Assembly: GCF_018139685.1 (NCBI RefSeq)
Contig: NZ_JAGSPN010000007.1
Coordinates: 124,001 to 188,000 of the forward strand
Source of the DNA: Cognatundibacterium luofuense
GTDB lineage: Bacteria; Pseudomonadota; Gammaproteobacteria; Burkholderiales; Burkholderiaceae_D
Direction: 5' to 3'
Length of the DNA: 64,000 bases
This document shows positions 26,834 to 36,870 of the stretch, piece after piece. Positions within the stretch are counted from its first letter, which is position 1; each line of letters opens with the position of its first letter. Below the pieces are notes generated by a model. The model was given only the letters and a program-made list of their open reading frames with translations, had not been told where the DNA came from and searched no databases. The position numbers were made by a program, and so were the translations under genes.

Positions 26834-27075
26834 GTTCAGTTTTCCGGAAATCAGCTGCTGATTTTACGCCAATCAACAAAACGCCACCGATACGGCGGTG
26901 CCCCGTTATAACAAACCAACGAAGCGACCGCGCAAAGATCGGAAGCGCTGCAAAATCACCAAATTTTCTGTGTATTTTAAGATCATGGCCGGATGCGCGG
27001 TGTAACCGAAGTTATCAGGCTACGAAATCCGGTTATATTCCCAAATTCCTGTGATTGTTGATGATGGAGTTTGTA

Positions 27076-28941
27076 ATGAAACCTCGCCTGATTCCCGCGC
27101 TGATCAGCCTTTGCCTGTCAGTTCCAGCACTGAGCATGGCTGCGCATCCTAACGATACTGAAGCCTTCCGCTGGAAACTCAGTGATATGTACAGCACGCA
27201 GACAGCGTGGAAAGACGATGCCGCGAAAATGCGTGAACAGCTGACACAGTTTCAGCAATGCGCAGGACAGCTGACGGCAACACAGGCGAAGTTTAAAGCC
27301 TGTCTGGATCAGTACGCCGATATCCAGAAGCGCTTTGCGCGTCTCGCCGTGTATGCATCGCAATTCCATGATCAGGATACCGGCAACACGGCTGGGCTGG
27401 ATTTGCAGCAACAGGCAGATATTCTGGGTAACAAACTCGAAGAAGCCACTTCTTTCCTGCGTCCGGAACTGATCGCTGCCGGAGCAAAAAAAATCGACGC
27501 TTATCTGGCGAAAGATAAATCCCTGCAAATTTACCGCCAGCCGCTGAATGATATTCTGCGCAGCAGCGCCCACACACTGAGCAAATCCAGTGAACAAATC
27601 GTTGCACAGTTCGGTGCAGCCACCGGTACGGCAGCAGCAACCTACAGCACACTGTCGAATGCAGATATGCCGTGGCCGAAAGTCAAATTGGCTGATGGTC
27701 AGGAAGTGACAATTGATCAGGCCGCTTACACAAAATACCGCGCTGCCGGTAACCGCGATGACCGCAAACGTGTGTTTGATGCGTTCTGGGGCAAGTGGAA
27801 AGAGTTTGAACGCAGCTACGGCGTGATTTTTTACGAGCAGCTGAAGCGTGACAGCGTATACGCCAAAGTGCGCAATTACCCGGATTCACTGACACAGTCA
27901 CTGGATGGCAACAACCTGCCACGCGCTGTGTACGACACACTGATTTCACAAACACGCGCCAACTTGCCAACGCTGCACCGCTATTTCCGCCTGCGCGCGA
28001 ACATGCTGGGCGTCAAAGATCTGCAGTATTTTGATATTTACCCGCCGCTGGTTTCCGGCAACTTCGTTTATCCGATTGATCAGGGCGTGAAATTCATGCT
28101 GGAATCGGTCAAGCCGCTCGGTGACAGCTACGCGACTGCGATGCAAAAAGCCACCACTGCAGGCTGGATGGATGTCTATCCGCGTCCGCGCAAACGTTCC
28201 GGTGCCTACATGAACGGTGCAGCCTACGATGTGCATCCTTACATTCTGCTGAACTACAACGATGACTATGAATCTGTGTCCACACTCGGCCATGAGTGGG
28301 GTCATGCAATGCATTCGTATTTATCGAACGGCACACAGCCATTTATCACATCGGATTATCCGACCTTCACAGCGGAAATCGCATCGACCACGAATGAAGT
28401 GTTCCTGCTGGATCACATGCTGAAGATCGCAAAAACCGATGAAGAACGCTTGCTGTATCTGGGTTCTGCACTGGAAAACCTGCGCGGCACCTTCTTCCGT
28501 CAGGCCATGTTTGCTGACTTCGAACGTGAAGTGCATGCCCGCGTCGATAAAGGCGAATCACTGACCGGCGAAGAACTCAGCAAAATCTACACAGAAATTC
28601 TGAAAAGCTATCACGGCGACAAAGAAGGCGTTATGAAAATTGATGACACTTACGGTATCGAATGGGCGTATATCCCGCATTTCTATAACCGTTTCTATGT
28701 GTTCCAGTATGCCACTTCAATTGCAGCCGGTTCCATGTTTGCGGACAGCATCCTGCAAGGCAAAGATGGCGCACGTGACCGCTATCTGAACATTCTGAAA
28801 GCAGGCAGCTCTGCTTATCCTTACGATCTGGTGAAATCTGCCGGTGTGGATCTGGCAAGCCCTGCCCCGTATCAGGCAGTGTTTAAACGCATGAATGACA
28901 TCATGGATCAGATTGAAGTAATTCTGTCCCGGAAGAAATAA
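27076..28941 (+). CDS. pepF: Exported oligoendopeptidase F (M3B metallopeptidase)
   Basis: The 621-residue protein has a clear signal peptide (MKPRLIPALISLCLSVPALS, cleavage near AMAA), so it acts in the periplasm or outside. The frame opens earlier at 27055, but the ATG at 27076 has GGAG 7 bp upstream. The M3 zinc motif is HEWGH at 406-410 (STLGHEWGHAMHSYLS), and FTAEIASTTNE supplies the downstream Glu ligand. The C-terminal region HFYNRFYVFQYATSIAAG is typical of PepF. It cleaves peptides of about 7-17 residues. It could help process fragments made by the collagenase encoded 2.3 kb upstream, though no operon links them. Confidence 0.93.
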   Translation: MKPRLIPALISLCLSVPALSMAAHPNDTEAFRWKLSDMYSTQTAWKDDAAKMREQLTQFQQCAGQLTATQAKFKACLDQYADIQKRFARLAVYASQFHDQDTGNTAGLDLQQQADILGNKLEEATSFLRPELIAAGAKKIDAYLAKDKSLQIYRQPLNDILRSSAHTLSKSSEQIVAQFGAATGTAAATYSTLSNADMPWPKVKLADGQEVTIDQAAYTKYRAAGNRDDRKRVFDAFWGKWKEFERSYGVIFYEQLKRDSVYAKVRNYPDSLTQSLDGNNLPRAVYDTLISQTRANLPTLHRYFRLRANMLGVKDLQYFDIYPPLVSGNFVYPIDQGVKFMLESVKPLGDSYATAMQKATTAGWMDVYPRPRKRSGAYMNGAAYDVHPYILLNYNDDYESVSTLGHEWGHAMHSYLSNGTQPFITSDYPTFTAEIASTTNEVFLLDHMLKIAKTDEERLLYLGSALENLRGTFFRQAMFADFEREVHARVDKGESLTGEELSKIYTEILKSYHGDKEGVMKIDDTYGIEWAYIPHFYNRFYVFQYATSIAAGSMFADSILQGKDGARDRYLNILKAGSSAYPYDLVKSAGVDLASPAPYQAVFKRMNDIMDQIEVILSRKK

Positions 28942-28958
28942 AACCTCGTCTGAGACAC

Positions 28959-28996
28959 AACGGCCGGCACCCCCTGGGTTGCCGGCCGTTTTTTTA
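28959..28996 (+). terminator. Intrinsic terminator after pepF
   Basis: AACGGCCGGCA / TGCCGGCCGTT is a long GC-rich stem followed by seven T residues, 18 bp after the stop codon. Confidence 0.92.
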
Positions 28997-29077
28997 TCCT
29001 TACAGCTTTGCGCTCAGTCAAAATCCCCTCGTGTCTGTAAGGTTAAATTATAAGAAACGATCCGACGGAGACCACAA

Positions 29078-29677
29078 TTGAGCGCCAGAAACTTTCATCC
29101 GATTTCGGTTGATATCATTCAGCAGGAACACGAGCACCTTTCCGCTGTGATTCAGGGCATGCTGTATTTTGTGCGGGCTATCAAAATGGGCAGCACACCA
29201 CCTGATCTGAAAGTGTTCCGTGCAATGCTGTACTACATCACAGAATATCCGGAAAAAATTCATCATCCTAAAGAAGACCAGTATCTGTTCGCCAAAATCA
29301 AAGAGCGCACGCACCAGCTGGATTTTGAGCTGGATGCGCTGATCGAACAGCACAGCCGTGGAGAAATGCTGGTGCATACGCTGCAGGATACGCTGCTGGA
29401 ATACGAATTCGCAGGCGCACCGGCCTTCGATAAATTTGCGGAACAGGTAGAACAGTATGTGAAGTTCTACTACCAGCATATGCGCAAAGAGGAAGAAGTC
29501 ATTCTTCCGGTCGCTAAACAAGTACTGCACATTGCTGACTGGCAGGAAGTTGATCAGGCATTCATGGAAAACCGCAAGCGCCTGGATGACAGCGGTGAAC
29601 GCTATCGCTATGAACAATTATTCTCGCTGATCGTCAACATCAGCCCCGCCCCCATCGGCGTGGCTGATCCGCTCTGA
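29078..29677 (+). CDS. Hemerythrin-domain protein
   Basis: The 199-residue all-helical protein has the spacing of iron ligands seen in hemerythrin HHE domains: EHEHLSAVI near the start, HHPKEDQYLF around residue 60, HSRGEMLVH near 90 and FYYQHMRKEEEVILP around 130. A diiron centre that binds oxygen, nitric oxide or iron is expected. It starts at TTG 29078 with GGAG 8 bp upstream, and no in-frame ATG occurs early. It is monocistronic between the pepF terminator and a convergent gene 19 bp away. Confidence 0.85.
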   Translation: MSARNFHPISVDIIQQEHEHLSAVIQGMLYFVRAIKMGSTPPDLKVFRAMLYYITEYPEKIHHPKEDQYLFAKIKERTHQLDFELDALIEQHSRGEMLVHTLQDTLLEYEFAGAPAFDKFAEQVEQYVKFYYQHMRKEEEVILPVAKQVLHIADWQEVDQAFMENRKRLDDSGERYRYEQLFSLIVNISPAPIGVADPL

Positions 29678-29696
29678 CGATTTCTCCGGAGGCGGG

Positions 29697-30104
29697 TTAT
29701 TTCAGAAAATAGCCCGTCACTTTCCAGCTGCCATCTTTCGTTTCAATCAGCACCACGGTTTCAGTCACTTGCGGTGCTTTTTCAAACGCAGTCTGATACA
29801 CCACGAATTTGAACTTACCTGCCGGTGCACCTGGCAAATCTGACTTCACCTCTTCGCTTTTAAATTCACGCTTCAGCATCTTCCCGGTTTGCGCTGCAAT
29901 CTGCTGCAAAGTCTGCGTCCACTGAATCTCGCTGACATTGGCCTGAAAACCGGCATCCGCATCTTTCCAGGACTGCCCGAAATTCCCCTGATCGATGGTT
30001 TGCACCCAGCGGTCAGCCGCTTCATGGGTATTCTGATCCGCTGCCAGCGCGGTTCCGCTCAGCAAGCTCAGGCTGATTGCCATACAAGAAATCCAGCGAC
30101 GCAT
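29697..30104 (-). CDS. Exported DUF4019 protein
   Basis: The 135-residue protein has a signal peptide (MRRWISCMAISLSLLSGTAL, cleavage near ALA). The DUF4019 pattern follows: AADRWVQTIDQGNFGQSWKD, then QTLQQIAAQTGKMLKREFKS and KFKFVVYQTAFEKAPQVTET, ending in DGSWKVTGYFLK. This resembles an NTF2-like fold. Function is unknown, and periplasmic location is predicted. It diverges from the YCF48-like gene, with a degenerate repeat between them. Confidence 0.87.
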   Translation of the reverse strand: MRRWISCMAISLSLLSGTALAADQNTHEAADRWVQTIDQGNFGQSWKDADAGFQANVSEIQWTQTLQQIAAQTGKMLKREFKSEEVKSDLPGAPAGKFKFVVYQTAFEKAPQVTETVVLIETKDGSWKVTGYFLK

Positions 30105-30170
30105 TCTGCTTTTCCTCTCAGATGAAGGGTCAGTGACCCGGATGTGTCAGTTTAGCGCAAAAAATTGCCA

Positions 30171-30212
30171 GAATGCATACTTCAGCACAGCGATCTGCCG
30201 GACGACCGCTAC
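30171..30212. repeat. Degenerate, rearranged copy G of the dispersed repeat
   Basis: CTTCAGCACAGCGAT, the left end of the repeat, is joined to CTGCCGGACGACCGC, which resembles the repeat core in inverted orientation with one extra base. It lies in the divergent gap between the DUF4019 and YCF48-like genes. It is shorter and less certain than copies A to F. Confidence 0.5.
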
Positions 30213-30245
30213 AATAGTGGCTCTCCCATAAAAGGAAATGACGAA

Positions 30246-31316
30246 ATGCGCGTAATACTGCCGGCTCTTCTTTTGACTTTATTTCCCCTGACAGCCATTG
30301 CGCAGACCCTTGCTGCCGATGGCGCGTGGCAACGGCTGGAAAGTCCGGTCAGGACAGAATTACGCGGCTTGTCGGTCGTCAGCAAACAGATTGCCTGGGC
30401 CAGCGGTGCGCAGGGAACGGTGCTGCGCACTACTGATGGCGAACACTGGCAGCAGATTCCGGTGCCGGGCGCTGAGAAACTGGATTTCCGCGCCATCCGT
30501 GCATTCAGCGATCAGGTCGCATGGATTATGAGCGCCGGTCCCGGCGAGCAATCGCGTATTTTTGTCACTCAGGATGGCGGTACGCACTGGGAGCCGCGTT
30601 TCATCAATACCGATCCGAACGGTTTCTGGAATGCGATCACTGCTTCTGCGGACGGACGATTTACCGTATTTGGCGACCCCGATGCGAGCGGCCTGCAGTT
30701 CTGGCAAACCGATACAAACGGCCAGCATTTACAAAGACTGAATACACCTACTGCCTTACGACCGCTGCCCGCTGAAGGCGCGTTCGCCGCCAGCGGAACC
30801 TGTCTGTTTCAGCTCAATCCGCAGTCGCTGTGGGCAGTCACAGGCGGTGCAGAACGTGCGCGCATCGCCTATAGCCATGATGGTGGTCTGCAATGGCAAA
30901 TCCGTGATCTGCCGCTCGCCGCAGGTGCTGCCAGTCGCGGCGCGTTTTCCGTCAGCTTCCGCGATACGCAGCACGGCATCGTCGCTGGCGGTGATTACAA
31001 GGAAATTCATTACGACAGCCCCAACATCGCTGTCACGCAGGATGGCGGTAACAGCTGGCAAAGCATACGAGCATTGCCAGCCGGTTTTTTATCGGTGGTC
31101 ACGCATGTTCCGGGCACGAACAACACTGTCGTTGCAGGCGGGCTGACCGGTTCCGGTGTCAGCCATGATGGCGGCATTCACTGGCGCCAGCTCAGCACTA
31201 CACCGGTCAATACGATCGCTTTTGCCGATGCGAAGCATGGCTGGGCGATCGGGCCGAAGGGATTGCTGATGCGTTATCAGGGCGCGCCGCTGGATGTTCA
31301 GACGGACAGCAAATAA
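30246..31316 (+). CDS. Exported YCF48/BNR-repeat beta-propeller protein
   Basis: The 356-residue protein has a signal peptide (MRVILPALLLTLFPLTAIAQ). Repeated beta-propeller blades follow, each with a Gly-Trp or Asp-Gly-Gly hairpin: TTDGEHWQQI, TQDGGTHWEPR, SHDGGLQWQ, TQDGGNSWQS and SHDGGIHWRQL. The pattern is that of YCF48-related proteins, which in cyanobacteria aid photosystem II assembly and in other bacteria are of unknown function. The ATG at 30246 has AAGGAA upstream. Its last 19 bp overlap the end of recD on the other strand. Confidence 0.85.
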   Translation: MRVILPALLLTLFPLTAIAQTLAADGAWQRLESPVRTELRGLSVVSKQIAWASGAQGTVLRTTDGEHWQQIPVPGAEKLDFRAIRAFSDQVAWIMSAGPGEQSRIFVTQDGGTHWEPRFINTDPNGFWNAITASADGRFTVFGDPDASGLQFWQTDTNGQHLQRLNTPTALRPLPAEGAFAASGTCLFQLNPQSLWAVTGGAERARIAYSHDGGLQWQIRDLPLAAGAASRGAFSVSFRDTQHGIVAGGDYKEIHYDSPNIAVTQDGGNSWQSIRALPAGFLSVVTHVPGTNNTVVAGGLTGSGVSHDGGIHWRQLSTTPVNTIAFADAKHGWAIGPKGLLMRYQGAPLDVQTDSK

Positions 31317-33256
31317 CGCAAACCACTGTTACGCCGTGTCACCTGCGCCGTTGCCTGCTGCAATGCAGATGGTGACGGTGTCAGCAATGTAAAACAGGTT
31401 TTGGCGCGCGTAATGCCGGTGTACAGCAATTCGCGCGTCATCACTTGCGATTGCTGCGGCGGCAGTATCAGCGCAACGTGACCAAACTCTGAGCCCTGCG
31501 ATTTATGCACGGTCATTGCATACGCCGTTTCCACGTCACTGAGACGACTGGCCAGTACGCTGTGCAAGCCATCACCGGCCGGAAAATAGACTCTGACCGA
31601 GCCTTCACGCAAAGGATCCGGCAGACAAATACCAATATCACCGTTGAATACCCGCAAACTGTAATCATTGCGCGTGACGATGACCGGACGGCCAATATAC
31701 CAGTCACCCTGACGTTTAATTTTTTCCTGCTTCAGCAAAGTATTTTCTATCAGTGCATTCAGTCCCTGGACACCCCAGTCACCTTCACGCACTGCACATA
31801 ACACCCTGAAGCGGTCAAAGGCTTGCAGCACCGCCTGCACCCAGCTTTCATAATCGGCAAACGCCTGCGCTCCGGCATTTACGACCTGACGGAAAGCAGC
31901 GAATCCGCTGGCCTGCGGATGAGCACCGCGTCCGTTCAGAAACAAGTCCAGACACTGCACCGTCTGCGCCGGTTGCTGCCAGCTCAGCACCTCATCCGCC
32001 GATTGCCGCAACACTTTTGCCGCCTGCTCTGCGTTTCCTTCGTTGACTGCCATCGCCAGCTGGCCAATTGCGCCGCCAAAACGACGGCTCTTACGCAGCA
32101 TCGCCGTGTGCTGCGCCAGCAGATTACGGTCAGTCAGATACTGATCAGGAATTTGCTGCCCCGTCGCTGCCAGCAGCCATTCAGCCGTCGCTTTGCGGTA
32201 ACCGCCTTCCGTCGCAAACTCACATAAATCCGCCATCACCGCACCGGCTTCCACCGATGCCAGCTGATCTTTATCGCCAAGCAGAATCAGCAAGGTATGC
32301 GGTGCCAGCGCATCCAGCAGATTCGCCATCATTTCCAGATGGATCATGGATGCTTCGTCCACCACCAGTACATCCATTTGCAAAGGATTGCCCGCATGGT
32401 GGCGCAGGCGACGGGTATCCGGCCGCGCGCCCAGCAGACTATGCAGCGTGGTTGCAGGTGGAATCGCGGTCGCCAGTTGCTCTTCGTTCAGCACACTGCT
32501 GAGCACCGGTGCCAGCGCTTTCAGCGCACCATCAATCGATTGTTTCAGACGCGCTGCCGCTTTACCGGTTGGCGCCGCCAGCGCAATCCGGAACTGATCC
32601 GGATGCTCCTGCAAAGCCAGTAACAGGCACAGCAAACGCGCCACGGTATAGGTTTTGCCGGTACCGGGGCCGCCGGTAATCACACTGAAACGGCCACGCA
32701 GCGATAAAGCGCAGGCTATTCTCTGCCAGTCCGGCCCGTCCTGATCTTCACCGGCAGGGAATAACTGATCCAGCCAGAGTCGTATGCGTTCGGACGGCAC
32801 ATCGTTCTGCGCCGGTGCATCCAGACGCAGCTGTATCGCGTTAGCAATTGCCTGTTCATCCTGCCAGTAACGACGCAGATACAGACGATTCTGATCCAGA
32901 ATCAGAGGCTGTCCGGCATCGGCCTGTGCGCTGCCAGCGATCCGGACCAGAGGACATTGCGCCAATAATTGCTGCCAGCCCTGCAAATCCGCAGGCATGG
33001 TGCCGAAAGCCGCTTTCAGCAAGCTGCGCTGTTCCGCATCAACAGAGGTCAGCAATGTTGCTGCAGCCTGTTCATCATCAACCGTAATACAGGAATGTCC
33101 CTGCGCTTCAGCTTCCGTCAGTTGCACCACCAGCCAGATCAGTGCATCCGGCAACACTGCATGTCTTTGCAGATATCGTATGAAGTTGAGTGTTAACAAA
33201 CTCAGTTTTTTTTCCTGCGCCAGCTGCTGCAGAACATTCATCGTAGATTCCTGCAT
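31298..33256 (-). CDS. recD: RecBCD subunit RecD (5'-3' helicase)
   Basis: The 652-residue protein has an N-terminal RecD domain and the Walker A motif VITGGPGTGKTYTVAR (Lys about 199). VLVVDEASMIHLEMMANLLD is Walker B, and the C-terminal part has YAMTVHKSQGSEFGHV and RELLYTGITRAK. It is the fast 5'-3' motor of the RecBCD exonuclease. Its ATG overlaps the recB stop codon by 1 base. A second ATG five codons later (MNVLQQLAQ) is also possible. The 3' end overlaps the convergent YCF48-like gene by 19 bp. Confidence 0.96.
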   Translation of the reverse strand: MQESTMNVLQQLAQEKKLSLLTLNFIRYLQRHAVLPDALIWLVVQLTEAEAQGHSCITVDDEQAAATLLTSVDAEQRSLLKAAFGTMPADLQGWQQLLAQCPLVRIAGSAQADAGQPLILDQNRLYLRRYWQDEQAIANAIQLRLDAPAQNDVPSERIRLWLDQLFPAGEDQDGPDWQRIACALSLRGRFSVITGGPGTGKTYTVARLLCLLLALQEHPDQFRIALAAPTGKAAARLKQSIDGALKALAPVLSSVLNEEQLATAIPPATTLHSLLGARPDTRRLRHHAGNPLQMDVLVVDEASMIHLEMMANLLDALAPHTLLILLGDKDQLASVEAGAVMADLCEFATEGGYRKATAEWLLAATGQQIPDQYLTDRNLLAQHTAMLRKSRRFGGAIGQLAMAVNEGNAEQAAKVLRQSADEVLSWQQPAQTVQCLDLFLNGRGAHPQASGFAAFRQVVNAGAQAFADYESWVQAVLQAFDRFRVLCAVREGDWGVQGLNALIENTLLKQEKIKRQGDWYIGRPVIVTRNDYSLRVFNGDIGICLPDPLREGSVRVYFPAGDGLHSVLASRLSDVETAYAMTVHKSQGSEFGHVALILPPQQSQVMTRELLYTGITRAKTCFTLLTPSPSALQQATAQVTRRNSGLRYLLSV

Positions 33257-36200
33257 CAGACCATCTCCTCATTTGCACAACTCAGCATCATTTCCAGCTG
33301 ATCCATCCATACTGGATCCGGTGCCAGCTGTACACAACCCGCAGTACCGGGGTTTGCCACACCACGCAGAAAGTAAAACACCGCACCGCCCAGGTGCTGT
33401 TGCGGATCATAATCCTCACCCAGACGCAGTTTCAGCAAGCGGTGTAAAGCCAGTAAATACAACATGCCCTGCACTTCATACCGGTGCTGCAGCATCGCCT
33501 GTTGCAGCGCTGATTCGCGATAGGCATCGTCGTTACTGCCAAGCGCATTCGACTTGTAATCCATTACCCAGTAACGTCCGTCATGCTCAACGACCAGATC
33601 CATGAAGCCGCGCAGCATACCTTTGACCGCACTGTCTGCCAGCGCCGGCCTTGCCAGTTCCGGCCAGACAGTTTGCTGACTCAGCGAATCCAGTTCCGCC
33701 ACCGAGAATGCATCAGCCGGGAACCAGAATTCCATTTCCGGCACGCATTGTCCTGTTTCCGCAAGCGGAACTTCCCAGTAAGGGACGGTGGTTTGCGCAA
33801 TTTGCTGCAACCAGACAATCACATCTTCCTGCCGGTGTGCCCAGCCCGCACGTTCGCAACGCGCCCGCACCGCATCGGCAAACCAGGCCTGCGTTGTTAC
33901 ATGAAATCCTTCGCCCGCCAGCCACTCCAGTTGCTCATGCAAAAACTGCCCCGGCACCGGCCCACGTGGAAAAGCGTGCCAGACCTGCGATACCGGCGAC
34001 GCATCCGGAACGCTGTCATCGCGCTCTGCCAGCTTATCCAGCAAAGGCAGCGGCGTGCGCACGGATTCGCCCAGTCCGCGAGTGATCGAGCTGTAACTGA
34101 CAACGGCCCAGTCTTTTTCAAAACGGGCTGTGTAATCGCTGGCAGGATAAACCGGCGGCGGGCTGCTGCGTGGCTGCCAGTGTGTTTTTTCGGCCTGTTC
34201 CGGCAATGGCAATATCTGCATTGCCCCACAATCGGCCGTCACCGCCTGCAGCCGCTCCGTTAGCGAAGCTTGCTGGTCATCACCATACAGCCCCAGCAAA
34301 TACGCGAGGCCACTGTAACGGAACTGATCTTCCACATCCGCCATCCCCAGCCACATCGCATGGCGTGGACGGGTCAGTGCCACATACAATAAACGTAAAT
34401 CTTCTTCCAGTTTCAGCAAACGCAGACGCAGACTGCTTTCTTTGCTTTTTGCGAAATCCAGCCGGGTCTGTCCGCCTTCTTCCGGCAATTGATAGAACGC
34501 CGCTTTGGCATCCGGGCTTTTGCGCATACCAGCGGCAATAAACGGCAAAAATACCAGCGGATATTCCAGACCTTTGGATTTATGAATCGTAATTACCTGC
34601 ACCAGTTCCGCATCACTTTCCAGACGCAGCACATGCTCATCGGCTTCGCCCGGGTCATGGATTTGCTCTTCCAGCCAGCGTATCAGTGCCTGTTCGCCTT
34701 CCAGCTGTACACTGGCTTGCTGCAGTAACTCGGCTAAATGCAGTAAATCGGTCAGACGACGTTCGCCATCCTGCTCATTCAGCAAGCGGGATCCCAGCGA
34801 CAAGCCATGTATCATCTGACGTATCATCGCCAGCACGCCCTGTCTGCGCCAGATTTGCTGCCACTGTCTTAATTGTTCCGCCTGCTGTTCCCACGCATAA
34901 TCGTCTTCGGCATAACGTTGCAACTCGTCCCAGTGTCGGCACGCGCTGCGTGTTGCCAGCGCAGCGCGCGCCTTGCCAGCAGCCAGCGGATCAGCCACAG
35001 CCTGCAACCAGTACAACACATCTCTGGCTTGCGGCGTCTGAAAAATCGAATCTTTATCCGACAAATACACAGAAGCGACACCGCGCTGACTTAATGCTGC
35101 GCGAATCTCTGCCGCTTCATAACGGTTACGTACCAGCACTGCCATATCGGCTGGTCGCAGGCTGCGGAATGCATTGTCGCTGCGGAATCCGCATTCCGCA
35201 TCATTCAGTAACTGCACCATCTGTTCAGCACATTGCTGCACCAGCTCGCGGCGAAAATCTGCTTCTTTCAGCTCGGTATTCTGCGGCAGCATCCATTGCA
35301 AGCCGGGAATTTCTGCCTCGCCGCGCACCAGCTTTTCCGCACGTCCTTTAGCTTTTACCGGTTCAAACGGCAAAGGATTATCATCGCCGCGACGGAAACA
35401 GAACGCGCCGCCGGATTGTCCGGACTCCGGATTTTCTGCCAGCATAAATACATGATTGACTGCATCAACCACCGCCGCCACCGACCGGAAATTCGTATCG
35501 AGTACGTAATGACGGCCTGCTGTCGCGCTGCGTGCAGTCAGGTAACTGCGAATATCCGCACCACGGAAACCGTAAATCGCCTGCTTAGGGTCGCCGATCA
35601 GAAACACACCGGTATCACTGCGGTTTTCTGCAATCGCATACAGTGCATCAAAAATCATGTACTGATCCGGCGAGGTATCCTGAAACTCATCAATCAGTGC
35701 CACCGGAAACTGTTGCCTTATGCGCGCTGCCAGTTGCGCCGCATTATCGCCCTGTAAAGCCGCACGCAAACGCTGCAGCATGTCTGCAAAACCGAATTCA
35801 CGCGCCTGTTGTTTCAGCATTGCCATACGATGACTGATACCTGCCGCCGCATGTTCATACAGCACCGGTTTAGCCGTCGGAATCGCGGTTAAGGCTTTTT
35901 GCAAGTCAGCGATGCTGTCCGCAATGCGTGGCAGACTGCCTTCTTTTCCTTTTTTCCAGCAGGTGTCCAGATGTGAGCTTTCCCATTTATCCAGATACTC
36001 AATAGCTTTCCCTGACAACAGCGCACGTTGCGGATCAGTCAGCCAGTCAAATACGTCGGTAAAAAATCCTTCCACCGATGCCGCTCTGAGCTTGTTCCCA
36101 TTCAGCGCATCGCAATTGTCCTGATACCAGCTGCCCAGCTCTTCAAGCAAAGTTTTCCATTCAGATTTAATCTGCGTCGCCGCCTTCAGCGCTTCCTGAT

Positions 36201-36870
36201 CCGCGAATTGCAGACAGTCTGTCAGAGATCGGTTTTGCCAGTGCTCGTAACGACGGGCGTGCGGCAGCATGGCACGGATTTTTTCTTCCAGCACATACAC
36301 ACTGCCCCATACGCTTTGCACCCGCGCAAAATGATCAGCGCCGAGTGGATACACTTGCTGACGCCAGTAATCTTTACTCGCCTGTTCACGCCAGCCGGTT
36401 TCGTCAGCATTCAGCTCTTCATCAAACAAACTGCCACTGTCGAAAGCATGTTCGCGCAGCATGCGCTGACACCAGGCATCAATCGTGAATACTGCACTGT
36501 CATCCATTGCTTCCGCCGCCATCGCCAGCCGGTAAGCAGCCTGTTCACGCGCGCTCTGGTCTGCATAATCCTCCAGCAAACCTGCCAGAAACGGATCGGA
36601 TGCCTGTGCGTCACCACGAAACACTTGTGCAGCTTCGATCAGACGCGAACGAATACGGTCAGACAATTCGCGGGTCGCAGCGCGGGTGAAGGTCATGACC
36701 AGAATTTCAGCAGGCTGCAGTGGCCGGATAAACGCAGTTTCGCCACCGTGACCAAGCACCAGACGCAGATACAGTGCGGCAATCGTCCATGTTTTTCCGG
36801 TTCCGGCACTCGCCTCTATCAGTCGCGAACCATGCAGAGGAAAAACTGCCGCTTGTAAAATCTCACTCAT
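33256..36870 (-). CDS. recB: RecBCD subunit RecB (helicase-nuclease)
   Basis: The 1204-residue protein has an N-terminal UvrD-like helicase (Walker A EASAGTGKTWTI at 19-30, VALIDEFQDTSPDQY, GDPKQAIYGFRGAD, VQVITIHKSKGLEYPLV). The C-terminal RecB nuclease domain has Asp1091 (GFMDLVVEHD) and DYK at 1104-1106 (WVMDYKSN), the catalytic metal site. With RecC and RecD it unwinds and degrades broken DNA ends until it meets Chi, then loads RecA. It overlaps recC by 8 bp and recD by 1 bp, so all three are coupled. Length is normal. Confidence 0.97.
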   Translation of the reverse strand: MSEILQAAVFPLHGSRLIEASAGTGKTWTIAALYLRLVLGHGGETAFIRPLQPAEILVMTFTRAATRELSDRIRSRLIEAAQVFRGDAQASDPFLAGLLEDYADQSAREQAAYRLAMAAEAMDDSAVFTIDAWCQRMLREHAFDSGSLFDEELNADETGWREQASKDYWRQQVYPLGADHFARVQSVWGSVYVLEEKIRAMLPHARRYEHWQNRSLTDCLQFADQEALKAATQIKSEWKTLLEELGSWYQDNCDALNGNKLRAASVEGFFTDVFDWLTDPQRALLSGKAIEYLDKWESSHLDTCWKKGKEGSLPRIADSIADLQKALTAIPTAKPVLYEHAAAGISHRMAMLKQQAREFGFADMLQRLRAALQGDNAAQLAARIRQQFPVALIDEFQDTSPDQYMIFDALYAIAENRSDTGVFLIGDPKQAIYGFRGADIRSYLTARSATAGRHYVLDTNFRSVAAVVDAVNHVFMLAENPESGQSGGAFCFRRGDDNPLPFEPVKAKGRAEKLVRGEAEIPGLQWMLPQNTELKEADFRRELVQQCAEQMVQLLNDAECGFRSDNAFRSLRPADMAVLVRNRYEAAEIRAALSQRGVASVYLSDKDSIFQTPQARDVLYWLQAVADPLAAGKARAALATRSACRHWDELQRYAEDDYAWEQQAEQLRQWQQIWRRQGVLAMIRQMIHGLSLGSRLLNEQDGERRLTDLLHLAELLQQASVQLEGEQALIRWLEEQIHDPGEADEHVLRLESDAELVQVITIHKSKGLEYPLVFLPFIAAGMRKSPDAKAAFYQLPEEGGQTRLDFAKSKESSLRLRLLKLEEDLRLLYVALTRPRHAMWLGMADVEDQFRYSGLAYLLGLYGDDQQASLTERLQAVTADCGAMQILPLPEQAEKTHWQPRSSPPPVYPASDYTARFEKDWAVVSYSSITRGLGESVRTPLPLLDKLAERDDSVPDASPVSQVWHAFPRGPVPGQFLHEQLEWLAGEGFHVTTQAWFADAVRARCERAGWAHRQEDVIVWLQQIAQTTVPYWEVPLAETGQCVPEMEFWFPADAFSVAELDSLSQQTVWPELARPALADSAVKGMLRGFMDLVVEHDGRYWVMDYKSNALGSNDDAYRESALQQAMLQHRYEVQGMLYLLALHRLLKLRLGEDYDPQQHLGGAVFYFLRGVANPGTAGCVQLAPDPVWMDQLEMMLSCANEEMV

